NCBI GenBank assembly: GCA_002430835.1
Contig: DJDA01000061.1
Location: 465-14,342, forward strand
Length of the DNA: 13,878 bases
Reading direction: 5' to 3'
Source: Brevundimonas sp. UBA5936
GTDB lineage: Bacteria; Pseudomonadota; Alphaproteobacteria; Caulobacterales; Caulobacteraceae
Shown: positions 7,799 through 13,878 of the stretch, piece after piece
How the letters are laid out: every line of letters starts with the position of its first letter
Numbering within the stretch: the stretch's first letter is position 1
The notes under the pieces: generated by a model
What the model was told of the DNA's origin: nothing
Databases searched by the model: none
What the model saw: only the letters and a program-made list of their open reading frames with translations
Program-made: the position numbers and the translations under genes

Positions 7799-10642
7799 TC
7801 AGTATTTGAAGCGCACGCCCATGAAGACGTTGTAGCCGAACTTCTCGTACTCATAGGTCCGCTCGCGCGAGCCGTAGTAGCGGACGCCCGCCGAGTCGGT
7901 CAGGTTCTTGGCCTCGCCGAACACCTCGACCCCGTTGCCGAAGTCGTAGGAGGCGGTGAAGTCCAGCTGCTCGCGCCCCTCGACGAACAGGTCGAAGTCG
8001 GGATCATCGGCGTTGATCTCTTCCAGATAGTCGCTGCGCTTGGTGTAGCTGAGGCGGGCGCTGAAGCCGGCCATCTCATAGAAGAGCGCCAGGTTGTAGT
8101 TGTTCTCCGACTGGCCCGGCAGCGAGAACTTGTTGCGGCCGCCATAGGCCTGGGCCGTTTCGATCTCGGCGTCGGTCCAGGTGTAGTTGGCGAAGACGCC
8201 GAAGCCCGAGGCCCAGCCCGGCAGGAAGCTGAACTTCTGCTGCCAGTTCAGCTCCAGCCCCATCAGATGGCCGTTCGGGGCGTTGATGGGGGTCTCGAAC
8301 TCGGCGTCGAACTCGGTCCCGTCGATCGTCACCTTGTCCTCGTACTTGAGGATGTAGCGATAGTCGGTCAGGTCTTTGTAGAAGGCGTTGGCCGACACCA
8401 CGCCCAGCGAGGCGAAGTAGTATTCCAGCCCAAAGTCGACGTTGTTCGACAGCGTCGGCTGCAGGTCCGGGTTGCCGATCTCATACGAGATGTCCGTGCC
8501 GTCGGTCTCTTCGATACGACGCGGGACGATCTGGTTGAACTCGGGGCGCGAGATCGAGCGCGTCAGGGCGAAGCGGCCGATCAGATTGTCCGAGAAGCTG
8601 TGGCGGACCGTCAGGTTAGGGAAGAACTCGGTGTCGTCGCGATCAACCCGCGCCATGTCATAGGGCTTGGTGCCGTCGTTATCGATCAGGCTGGCGGCCT
8701 CGCCCTCGAACTTGGTGTTCTCGACGCGCAGGCCGAAGATGATGTTGGTCGCACCGATGTCGAGGCGACCCTGGGCGTAGGCCGACAGGATGTCTTCCTT
8801 GGCGGTGTAGTCCGCCGCGATGGAATCCGCCGGACGGATCGGCGACAGCGGGCGCATCTGGCCGAAGTAGTCGTCCACCAGGCCGTTGTTGAACTTCTTG
8901 CCCAGCAGATAGTCGTAGTTGCGCGAGTCCGAGCCCGTCAGCAGGTCGGCGTAGGACTGCGACGGCGCATGGGCGGCGTCACGGCTGCGGAAGCGGTCCT
9001 CGTCGGCCGAGACGTCGCGGGTGCGGTATTTGCCGCCGAACTTCCAGGTGACCTCGCGGCCGCCGATGACCGAGGGCAGCTCAAAATTGGTCTGGAAGGT
9101 CAGCTCTTCCTGCTCGGTCGTGCTGGAACGGAAGGCGTTCTCGCGGAAGCGGTATTGCCCCGCATCCATGTGTTCGCCGGTCGTGAAGATCGAATAGGTC
9201 GGCTGATAGTGATCGCCGGTGAAGTCATAGGTGACCGACGGCTTGGCCCGAGACCGGAACAGCAGCTCGTTGCGGTTCGGATAGGTCTGCTCGCTGCTGG
9301 CCCACGAGATGTTCGCGTCCCACACGGCGCCGTTGCCGAAGATGCGCTCGGCCCCGGTCGTCAGGGTCAGGATCTCGTTCTTCTGGGTGCGGTGACGCAG
9401 CTGGCGCTCGACCGTCACCTCATTGAAGGTCGCCTTGCGGTCGGTCGCGCCGGTCTGCAGGTTTCCTTCGTCATAGGTCAGCAGCAGCTGGTTGCGGTAT
9501 TCGTCATCCTCGAACTGGGCGAACGAGCCGCGGACCCAGGCGCGATAGGCGTCCGACGGGCGGAACTCCAGCGAGCCGTTGATCGACTGGCGCGTGCGCT
9601 CGGTGTCGTAGTCCTTGAACAGGCTTTCCTCGAGGGCGAACACCTCGCCGCCTTCGGGAGTCTCCATCTTGGTCCAGCCGGACTCGACGTTGTCGGGGCG
9701 GCGGTTGGTCTTGGAGTAGGAGTAGGACAGCAGGCCGCCGAAGGTCTGGTCCGCGCCGAAGACGTTCGACGCCGTGGCGCCCGCACGGATGTCCTCGCCG
9801 CCGTAGTCGTTGTAGCTGCCGCCGGCATAGCCGCTGACGGCCAGGCGGCGCTGGTCGAAGGGCGAGCGGGTCTTGATGTTGACGGCGCCGGCGATGGAGT
9901 CGGCGTCCTGGCTCGGCAGCAGGGTCTTGGAGATCTCGATGTTGGAGACGATGTCGCTGGGCAGGGTGTCCAGGTCGACCGCGCGCGTGCCCGGATCAAC
10001 GGCCGGAACCGTCACCCCGTCCACCGACACGGCGGTGAAGGCCGACGGCGCGCCGCGCACGTTGATGTAGCGGCCCTCGCCCTGGTCGCGCTGGATGGCG
10101 ATGCCCGGCACGCGTTGCAGCGATTCCGCCACGTTCGGGTCGGGGTAGCGGCCGATGGCGTCGGCCGACAGGACGTTGATCACGCCGTCGGCGTTCTTCT
10201 GCTGGTTCAGCGAACGGGCCACGCCCTCGGTGATGACGCCGTTGACGATGACGTCGGCCACGGCGACCGCATCGCCCGAGCCCATCATGACCGTGACCGA
10301 GGTCAGGCGGCCCGGCGCAGCGGCGACCGTCTGGGTCGCGGTCGGCAGGCCGATGTAGCGGGCCTCCAGCGTGACCTGGCCCGAGACGCCGCCCAGGTTG
10401 AACTCGCCCTGGCTGTTGCTGACCGCGCGGCGGCCGCTGGCGCGGTCGATGATCTCGGCGCCCGGCAGGGGCGAGCCGTCGGCGTTGACGACACGGCCGA
10501 TCAGGCCGTCGCCCGCCGGGGCGGCCGCGACGGCCGGAGCGGCGTCAACCGCAACGTCGGCAGCCCTGGCGTCAGCAGCTTGGGCGGCGACAGCGAAAAC
10601 CAGCGGCAGGCTCGCCGCGCTGAGAAGAAGTCCGAGCTTCAT
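7799..10642 (-). CDS. TonB-dependent outer membrane receptor (Xanthomonas/Caulobacter type)
   Basis: A 947-residue outer membrane active-transport channel powered by TonB-ExbBD. Signal peptide 1-22 (ends AVAAQA). Then an Ala-rich linker, a carboxypeptidase-regulatory-like beta domain at about 46-115 (GLIGRVVNADGSPLPGAEI), a possible TonB box DVIVNG at 130-135, the plug domain at about 145-260 (VAESLQRVPGIAIQRD; INVRGAPSAFTAVSVDG; AGAVNIKTRS), and a 22-strand-type barrel to a C-terminal FMGVRFKY ending in an aromatic residue, as outer membrane assembly needs. The pattern fits the TIGR01782 group. ATG 10642 was chosen because it gives the signal peptide and has GGGGA upstream; an open extension of 31 codons is Arg/Pro-rich and non-genic. 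The gene is divergent from a phytase lipoprotein gene, so an inositol phosphate or another phytate-derived ligand is the best guess; the ligand is not provable from sequence. Confidence 0.93.
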   Translation of the reverse strand: MKLGLLLSAASLPLVFAVAAQAADARAADVAVDAAPAVAAAPAGDGLIGRVVNADGSPLPGAEIIDRASGRRAVSNSQGEFNLGGVSGQVTLEARYIGLPTATQTVAAAPGRLTSVTVMMGSGDAVAVADVIVNGVITEGVARSLNQQKNADGVINVLSADAIGRYPDPNVAESLQRVPGIAIQRDQGEGRYINVRGAPSAFTAVSVDGVTVPAVDPGTRAVDLDTLPSDIVSNIEISKTLLPSQDADSIAGAVNIKTRSPFDQRRLAVSGYAGGSYNDYGGEDIRAGATASNVFGADQTFGGLLSYSYSKTNRRPDNVESGWTKMETPEGGEVFALEESLFKDYDTERTRQSINGSLEFRPSDAYRAWVRGSFAQFEDDEYRNQLLLTYDEGNLQTGATDRKATFNEVTVERQLRHRTQKNEILTLTTGAERIFGNGAVWDANISWASSEQTYPNRNELLFRSRAKPSVTYDFTGDHYQPTYSIFTTGEHMDAGQYRFRENAFRSSTTEQEELTFQTNFELPSVIGGREVTWKFGGKYRTRDVSADEDRFRSRDAAHAPSQSYADLLTGSDSRNYDYLLGKKFNNGLVDDYFGQMRPLSPIRPADSIAADYTAKEDILSAYAQGRLDIGATNIIFGLRVENTKFEGEAASLIDNDGTKPYDMARVDRDDTEFFPNLTVRHSFSDNLIGRFALTRSISRPEFNQIVPRRIEETDGTDISYEIGNPDLQPTLSNNVDFGLEYYFASLGVVSANAFYKDLTDYRYILKYEDKVTIDGTEFDAEFETPINAPNGHLMGLELNWQQKFSFLPGWASGFGVFANYTWTDAEIETAQAYGGRNKFSLPGQSENNYNLALFYEMAGFSARLSYTKRSDYLEEINADDPDFDLFVEGREQLDFTASYDFGNGVEVFGEAKNLTDSAGVRYYGSRERTYEYEKFGYNVFMGVRFKY

Positions 10643-10896
10643 GATCCATATCCCCGAAGGCCGGCGCCGCTTCTGGCGGCCCGGTTCTGGCGGGATGGCT
10701 AATGCGCCGCGACGACGCGGCCGCGACGGTTTCACGAAAAGGAATCTGCGAGCGGAACACGGGATGACGACAGTTCGTCCCGACCCAGATCATCCGTTGT
10801 CGAACCATCGCCGAACCGTCGCGGCGGCGCCGTTGACCGCTCGGTCGCGCGCGTGTTTCGGGCGGACATTCCTCATTCGGACGGAAAGCCCCGCTC
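10643..10896. promoter_or_regulatory. Divergent control region between receptor and phytase genes
   Basis: These 254 bases hold no convincing gene. Visible elements are a tandem 11-bp repeat at 10801-10822, an imperfect dyad centred on 10772-10773 (GACGA-CAGT-TCGTC), a Pho-box-like string at 10756-10773 on the minus strand, an isolated TTGACC at 10833-10838 on the plus strand without a good -10, and ribosome binding sites next to each gene (GGAAAG at 10883-10888 for the phytase; GGGGA for the receptor). Control of both genes from here is inferred from the divergent layout. Confidence 0.5.
10801..10822 (+). repeat. Tandem 11-bp direct repeat, candidate operator
   Basis: CGAACCATCGC (10801-10811) and CGAACCGTCGC (10812-10822) are adjacent and identical at 10 of 11 positions. 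A weaker unit, CCGTTGT, precedes in phase at 10794-10800. An 11-base period places the copies on the same face of the helix, as in sites for OmpR/PhoB-type regulators. Their identity as a binding site is inference. Confidence 0.45.
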
Positions 10897-12003
10897 ATGC
10901 CCGCCTCCCTGCCCCTGCGTTCGCTCGCCGGCCTTCTGGCCCCCGCCCTGCTTCTGGCCGCCTGCGCCGGACATGAGGTGGACTATCAGGGCGAGGGCGG
11001 CGGCTTCGTCGGCCAGGGCGCGCCCGTGCGCGCCGTGCTGGAGACGCCCTCGGTCGGCACGGTCGGCGACGACGCGGCCGACGATCCCGCCGTCTGGGCC
11101 TCGGCGACGCCCGTGACCATCGGCGGCGTCCAGACCCCCAGCTTCGTCGTCGGCACCGACAAGAAGGCGGGCCTCTACGTCTACGGCTTCGACGGCAAGA
11201 TTCTGCAGTTCATGCCCGAGGGGCTGCTGAACAACGTCGACGTAGTCGAGGGCCTGAGCCTCGACGGCCGCCCGCAGTTGCTGATCGGGGCCAGCGACCG
11301 CACGCCGGGCCGCACCGGCGTCGCCCTCTATCTGTTCGACCCGGCCGGGACCGGCGACAACAAGGTGCGCTACTGGGGCTCCATCGCCACCGACGTGGTC
11401 GAGCCCTACGGCTTCTGCTTCGCCCGGCGCGGCGAAGAGGTTCACGCCGTCCTGGTCGGCCATGAAGGCGAACTGCGTCAGTTCATCGTCGCCGCCGGAC
11501 CCGACGGCCGCCCCGCCGCACAGTTGGTCCGCCGCGCCGAGATCGGCTCCATCTCCGAAGGCTGCGCCGCCGATCCGGCGACCGACGCCCTCTACATCGC
11601 CGAGGAAAACGTCGGCCTGTGGCGCTACAGCCTCGATCCGGCTTCGGGCGGGACGCGCACCCTGGTCCAGCCGGTCGCGCCGGGCGTGCTGGTCGCCGAC
11701 GCCGAGGGGCTGACGACGCTGACCGACGGCGCCGCGCGCTATCTGATCGCCTCCAGCCAGGGCGACTCGACCTTCCCCGTCTGGCGCATCGACGGCGCAG
11801 CGCCGCAGTTCAAGGGCCGCTTCGTGGTCGTGGACGGGACGATCGACGGGGTGACGGGCACCGACGGCCTGGCCGCGCTGGGCGGTCCGGTCGGCCCCTT
11901 CCCCGAGGGCCTGGTGGTGATCCAGGACGACGTCAACGACACCGGAACCCAGAACTTCAAATACGTCGACTGGCGCGACATTCGCGCCGCGCTGGGCCTG
12001 TAG
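10897..12003 (+). CDS. Beta-propeller phytase lipoprotein
   Basis: A 368-residue calcium-dependent alkaline phytase (Pfam phytase family) that removes phosphate from myo-inositol hexakisphosphate. The N-terminus ends in lipobox LAAC (20-23), so C23 should be lipidated; the next residue is Ala, not Asp, which favours the outer membrane. Propeller landmarks occur in family order: GDDAADDPAVW (57-67), GLSLDGRPQLLIGASDR (119-135), EGCAADPATDALYIAEENVGLW (221-242), VADAEGL (266-272), SSQGDSTFPVW (286-296), DGVTGTDGLA (317-326), PFPEGLVVIQDDVN (334-347) and NFKYVDW (353-359). These include the acidic residues that bind calcium and phosphate in known members. Full length, no break. GGAAAG is 8 bases before the ATG. 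It is divergent from a TonB receptor, which supports a role in phosphate scavenging, and is followed by a strong terminator, so it is monocistronic. Confidence 0.93.
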   Translation: MPASLPLRSLAGLLAPALLLAACAGHEVDYQGEGGGFVGQGAPVRAVLETPSVGTVGDDAADDPAVWASATPVTIGGVQTPSFVVGTDKKAGLYVYGFDGKILQFMPEGLLNNVDVVEGLSLDGRPQLLIGASDRTPGRTGVALYLFDPAGTGDNKVRYWGSIATDVVEPYGFCFARRGEEVHAVLVGHEGELRQFIVAAGPDGRPAAQLVRRAEIGSISEGCAADPATDALYIAEENVGLWRYSLDPASGGTRTLVQPVAPGVLVADAEGLTTLTDGAARYLIASSQGDSTFPVWRIDGAAPQFKGRFVVVDGTIDGVTGTDGLAALGGPVGPFPEGLVVIQDDVNDTGTQNFKYVDWRDIRAALGL

Positions 12004-12023
12004 GGCCAAAGGTGCAGAACGTG

Positions 12024-12054
12024 AAAAGGCCCGACGCGATCGTCGGGCCTTTTT
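12024..12054 (+). terminator. Rho-independent terminator of phytase gene
   Basis: AAAAGGCCCGACG (12024-12036) and CGTCGGGCCTTTT (12041-12053) form a perfect 13-bp stem with a CGAT loop and a run of five T (12050-12054). It starts 21 bases after the phytase stop. The matching A-run on the left arm would let it also work on the minus strand. Confidence 0.88.
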
Positions 12055-12078
12055 CATGTGCGGCGATGAACAGGGCGC

Positions 12079-12121
12079 AAAAGGAAACGGGGCCCGACCT
12101 TGCGGCCAGACCCCGTTTTCC
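12079..12121 (-). terminator. Rho-independent terminator of tRNA-Gly gene
   Basis: GGAAACGGGG (12083-12092) pairs with CCCCGTTTTCC (12111-12121) with one extra base. On the minus strand it begins 9 bases after the CCA end of the tRNA and runs into TTTT (plus-strand AAAA at 12079-12082). Confidence 0.7.
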
Positions 12122-12129
12122 CTTTCGAC

Positions 12130-12204
12130 TGGAGCGGGCGAGGCGATTCGAACGCCCGACCCTCACCTTGGCAAGGTGATGCTCTACCCCTGAGCTACGC
12201 CCGC
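12130..12204 (-). tRNA. tRNA-Gly (anticodon GCC)
   Basis: Read on the minus strand, the 75-base gene folds into a full cloverleaf. The acceptor stem is GCGGGCG/CGCCCGC with a T discriminator, and CCA is encoded at 12132-12130. The D arm is GCTC-AGGGGTA-GAGC, the anticodon arm TCACC-TTGCCAA-GGTGA with anticodon GCC, and the T arm GGGCG-TTCGAAT-CGCCT has one G-T pair. It reads GGC and GGT glycine codons. It has its own upstream promoter and downstream terminator. No attachment-site duplication or integrase was seen next to it. Confidence 0.97.
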
Positions 12205-12246
12205 ACTCCGTTGGGAGCGATGTGCTGCTCCCCGTCGAGGAAGGGG

Positions 12247-12276
12247 CGTATAGCGGACCGACTTCGGATCGCGCAA
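12247..12276 (-). promoter_or_regulatory. Candidate promoter of tRNA-Gly
   Basis: On the minus strand, TTGCGC (12276-12271) is followed after 18 bases by TATACG (12252-12247), itself within GCTATACG. A-tracts (plus-strand T-runs at 12282-12286, 12290-12293 and 12309-12315) lie directly upstream, as in UP elements of stable RNA promoters. The predicted leader of about 35-40 bases contains a hairpin, GGGAGC/GCTCCC (12213-12218 with 12227-12232). Confidence 0.6.
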
Positions 12277-12339
12277 GCCCCTTTTTCGATTTTCGTCCAA
12301 TCCGTCGATTTTTTTCGAATAGCCCTGAAACTTCACACG

Positions 12340-12381
12340 AAAACGGCCTCCGAAACGCCCGCATGGACGCCTCGGAGGCCG
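12340..12381 (-). terminator. Rho-independent terminator of the HSD10-like SDR gene
   Basis: CGGCCTCCGA (12344-12353) and TCGGAGGCCG (12372-12381) form a perfect 10-bp stem with an 18-base loop. On the minus strand it is followed by TTTT (plus-strand AAAA at 12340-12343). It lies about 92 bases after the SDR stop; the stretch between (12382-12473) is GC-rich with a CGCCGCGCGGCG palindrome at 12433-12444 and no gene. Confidence 0.65.
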
Positions 12382-12473
12382 CTTCAAAACGCCGCCGCCT
12401 GCCGCTACGCGCCCGGCCCGCTCAAGCAGCGAGCCGCCGCGCGGCGAGCGTTAGCGGCCTTCCGCTCCTCGCC

Positions 12474-13256
12474 TTAGCGAGGAGCCAGACGAATAGCCCC
12501 GTCCAGACGGATGCACTCGCCGTTGATGTAGGTGTTCTCGGCCAGGTGCAGGGCCAGGGCGGCGTAGTCGGCCGGCGTGCCCAGGCGCTTGGGGAAGGGG
12601 ATCATGGCGGCCAGGGCGTCCTGCACCTTCTGGTCCATGCCCGCCATCATCGGCGTCCACATGATGCCCGGCAGAATGGTGTTGACCCGCACGCCCTCGT
12701 TCATCAGGTCGCGCGCCACCGGCAGGGTCATGGCGTAGACGCCGCCCTTGGACGCCGAATAGGCCGCCTGGCCGATCTGGCCGTCCTGCGCCGCCACCGA
12801 GGCGGTGTTGATGATCAGGCCGCGCTCGCCGTCGTCCATCGGCTCCAGCGTGACCATGCCCGCCGCCGACTGCGACAGGACGCGGAAGGTGCCGAACAGG
12901 TTGATCGAGACGGTGCGCTCGAACTGAGCCATGTCGTGGGCGCGGATCTCGCCGGTCTCACGCTTGCGGCTGACGGTCTTCTGGCCGGTGGCGATGCCGG
13001 CGCAGTTGACGGTCAGGCGCTCCTGGCCGTGGGCGGCGCGGGCCTTGGCGAAGCCGGCGGCGACGCTCTCGTCCGAGGTCACGTCCACCTTGCAGAAGAC
13101 GCCGCCGATCTCCTGGGCGATGACCTCGCCGCGCTCTTCGTTCAGGTCGAACAGGGCGACCTTGACGCCCTTGGCCGCCAGGGCGCGCGCCGTGCCTTCG
13201 CCGAGGCCCGAAGCCCCGCCCGTCACCACTGCTGCGATCGAAGCGTCGAGTTTCAT
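12474..13256 (-). CDS. SDR, type II 3-hydroxyacyl-CoA dehydrogenase-like (HSD17B10 family)
   Basis: A 260-residue NAD-dependent short-chain dehydrogenase, full length for the family. Cofactor motif TGGASGLG at 12-19; acidic D37 after strand 2 (VALFDLNE) favours NAD(H) over NADP(H); NCAGIA at 84-89. The catalytic tetrad is intact: N119, S153, Y166 and K170 (YSASK). The insert around GQKTVSRKRE (91-100) and the C-terminus INGECIRLDGAIRLAPR match the HSD10/type II 3-hydroxyacyl-CoA dehydrogenase group, which oxidises 3-hydroxyacyl-CoA in fatty acid or branched-chain amino acid breakdown. Cytoplasmic. AGGAC upstream supports the ATG at 13254-13256. It is divergent from the DUF1232 gene, with 54 bases between starts. 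Family placement is firm; exact substrate is not. Confidence 0.9.
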   Translation of the reverse strand: MKLDASIAAVVTGGASGLGEGTARALAAKGVKVALFDLNEERGEVIAQEIGGVFCKVDVTSDESVAAGFAKARAAHGQERLTVNCAGIATGQKTVSRKRETGEIRAHDMAQFERTVSINLFGTFRVLSQSAAGMVTLEPMDDGERGLIINTASVAAQDGQIGQAAYSASKGGVYAMTLPVARDLMNEGVRVNTILPGIMWTPMMAGMDQKVQDALAAMIPFPKRLGTPADYAALALHLAENTYINGECIRLDGAIRLAPR

Positions 13257-13310
13257 GAAAGTCGTCCTATATTCGATTGAACCGAGTGCTCGTGCGAGGA
13301 TTTAGCGGCC

Positions 13311-13715
13311 ATGACCGCAAAGACCAACGGGGTGTCGCCCGATGACGCCATCAATCCTGAAAAGGCTCTGGTTCCCGCCGTGCAGAAGGTGAACGAGATG
13401 CGCGTGCGCAAGGGCTTCTGGCCCAAGATGCGACGCACCGCCGCCCGCATCCCCTTCGCCGGACAGGCGATGGCCGCCTGGTACGCCGCCCAGGATCCCA
13501 AGACGCCGCTGGCGGCCAAGGGGCTGATCCTGGGGGCGCTGGCCTATTTCGTCATGCCGGTGGACGCCATTCCCGACATCTTCGCCGGCATCGGCTTCAC
13601 CGACGACGCGGCGGTGATCGCGGCGGTGCTGGCGACCCTGGGCGCCCACCTCAAGCCCCGCCACCACGATCAGGCGGCGCAGGCGTTGAAGCGGCTGCGG
13701 GAGGACGAGGAATAA
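13311..13715 (+). CDS. DUF1232 membrane protein
   Basis: A 134-residue small membrane protein. The DUF1232 signature lies at about 65-103: PLAAKGLILGALAYFVMPVDAIPDI, then GFTDDAAV (95-102). Two hydrophobic stretches (about 68-84 and 98-112) suggest one or two membrane helices with the conserved P-x-D-x-I-P-D segment between them. The N-terminus (1-45) is polar and basic, the C-terminal tail charged (KRLREDEE). The function of the family is not established. GAGGA at 13296-13300 precedes the ATG by 10 bases. It is divergent from the SDR gene and followed 2 bases after its stop by REP-like palindromes that may terminate or stabilise its transcript. Confidence 0.88.
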   Translation: MTAKTNGVSPDDAINPEKALVPAVQKVNEMRVRKGFWPKMRRTAARIPFAGQAMAAWYAAQDPKTPLAAKGLILGALAYFVMPVDAIPDIFAGIGFTDDAAVIAAVLATLGAHLKPRHHDQAAQALKRLREDEE

Positions 13716-13717
13716 AC

Positions 13718-13770
13718 CCTTCTCCCCTTGTGGGAGAAGGTGGGCGCCGAAGGCGCTCGGATGAGGGGTG
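13718..13770 (+). repeat. REP-like palindromic element, copy 1
   Basis: The element begins with a 9-bp hairpin, CCTTCTCCC (13718-13726) with GGGAGAAGG (13732-13740). A second hairpin follows, GCGCC-GAA-GGCGC (13744-13756), and it ends CGGATGAGGGGTG (13758-13770). Bases 13725-13770 match, in inverted orientation, the element at 13833-13878. It lies directly after the DUF1232 stop. Elements of this look are common between genes in Caulobacterales and Rhizobiales. Confidence 0.8.
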
Positions 13771-13832
13771 TGGGCGCGGTCTTTTGATGATTGATGCAGG
13801 GGATGGCGACCGGACTTCAAATGCGCCGTCGC

Positions 13833-13878
13833 CACCCCTCATCCGTCAGGCTTCGCCTACCACCTTCTCCCACAAGGG
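13833..13878 (-). repeat. REP-like palindromic element, copy 2 (reaches window end)
   Basis: This inverted copy of the element at 13725-13770 has the same 46-base length. The outer 19 bases (13860-13878) and inner 13 bases (13833-13845) are identical to copy 1 after reverse complementing. The central 14 bases (13846-13859) differ but still form the AGGC-TTC-GCCT hairpin. It may continue past the window. The 62 bases between the copies (13771-13832) hold nothing recognisable. Confidence 0.75.

Noticed and set aside
12130..12204. tRNA-Gly as an integration site for a mobile element
   Set aside because: No integrase, direct duplication of the tRNA 3' end or change in composition is visible nearby; xerC is about 10 kb away and looks like the housekeeping gene.
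13718..13878. Start of a CRISPR array
   Set aside because: There are only two copies, in inverted orientation and with a 62-base gap; the internal hairpins fit REP elements.

Overview
This 13.9 kb window is high-GC, densely coding chromosomal DNA. It looks like an alphaproteobacterium of the Caulobacteraceae, most plausibly Brevundimonas or a close relative. The clues are a Caulobacter/Xanthomonas-type TonB-dependent receptor, -10 elements resembling the Caulobacter housekeeping form (GCTAnAwC), a tal/DUF484/xerC cluster and palindromic repeats of a kind common in this group. Genus is inferred from gene content, not from a marker gene. No insertion sequence, phage gene or CRISPR array is visible.

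Layout: bases 1-114 are a promoter region for a probable operon of small transaldolase (115-768), a DUF484 GAF-like protein (793-1494) and the tyrosine recombinase XerC (1506-2420). An exported two-lobed aspartyl protease (2502-3524) follows on the same strand. It converges on an SDR oxidoreductase with an atypical active site (3529-4320, minus). A GNAT acetyltransferase (4390-4944) is divergent from that SDR and converges, with overlapping stop codons, on an exported DUF5694 protein (4941-6026, minus) that carries two GxxH motifs. Dihydrolipoamide dehydrogenase (6176-7597, minus) has its own promoter and terminator.

The clearest functional module is a divergent pair: a TonB-dependent receptor (7799-10642, minus) and a beta-propeller phytase lipoprotein (10897-12003, plus). 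They share a 254-base intergenic region holding an 11-bp tandem repeat and a dyad. The likely job is phosphate scavenging: the envelope-anchored phytase would release phosphate from phytate, and the receptor would import an inositol-phosphate or related ligand. Phytase/TonB-receptor neighbours are known elsewhere, so the pairing is not new, but ligand and regulation are open.

After the phytase come its terminator, a tRNA-Gly(GCC) gene (12130-12204, minus) with promoter and terminator, a type II 3-hydroxyacyl-CoA dehydrogenase-like SDR (12474-13256, minus), a divergent DUF1232 membrane protein (13311-13715) and two inverted REP-like palindromes (13718-13878) that end the window. I see no convincing wholly new multi-gene system. 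The observations most worth following are the covarying REP hairpins, the likely leaderless transaldolase start, the SDR lacking the usual Tyr/Lys pair, the TIKI/TraB-like DUF5694 protein and the phytase/receptor control region.
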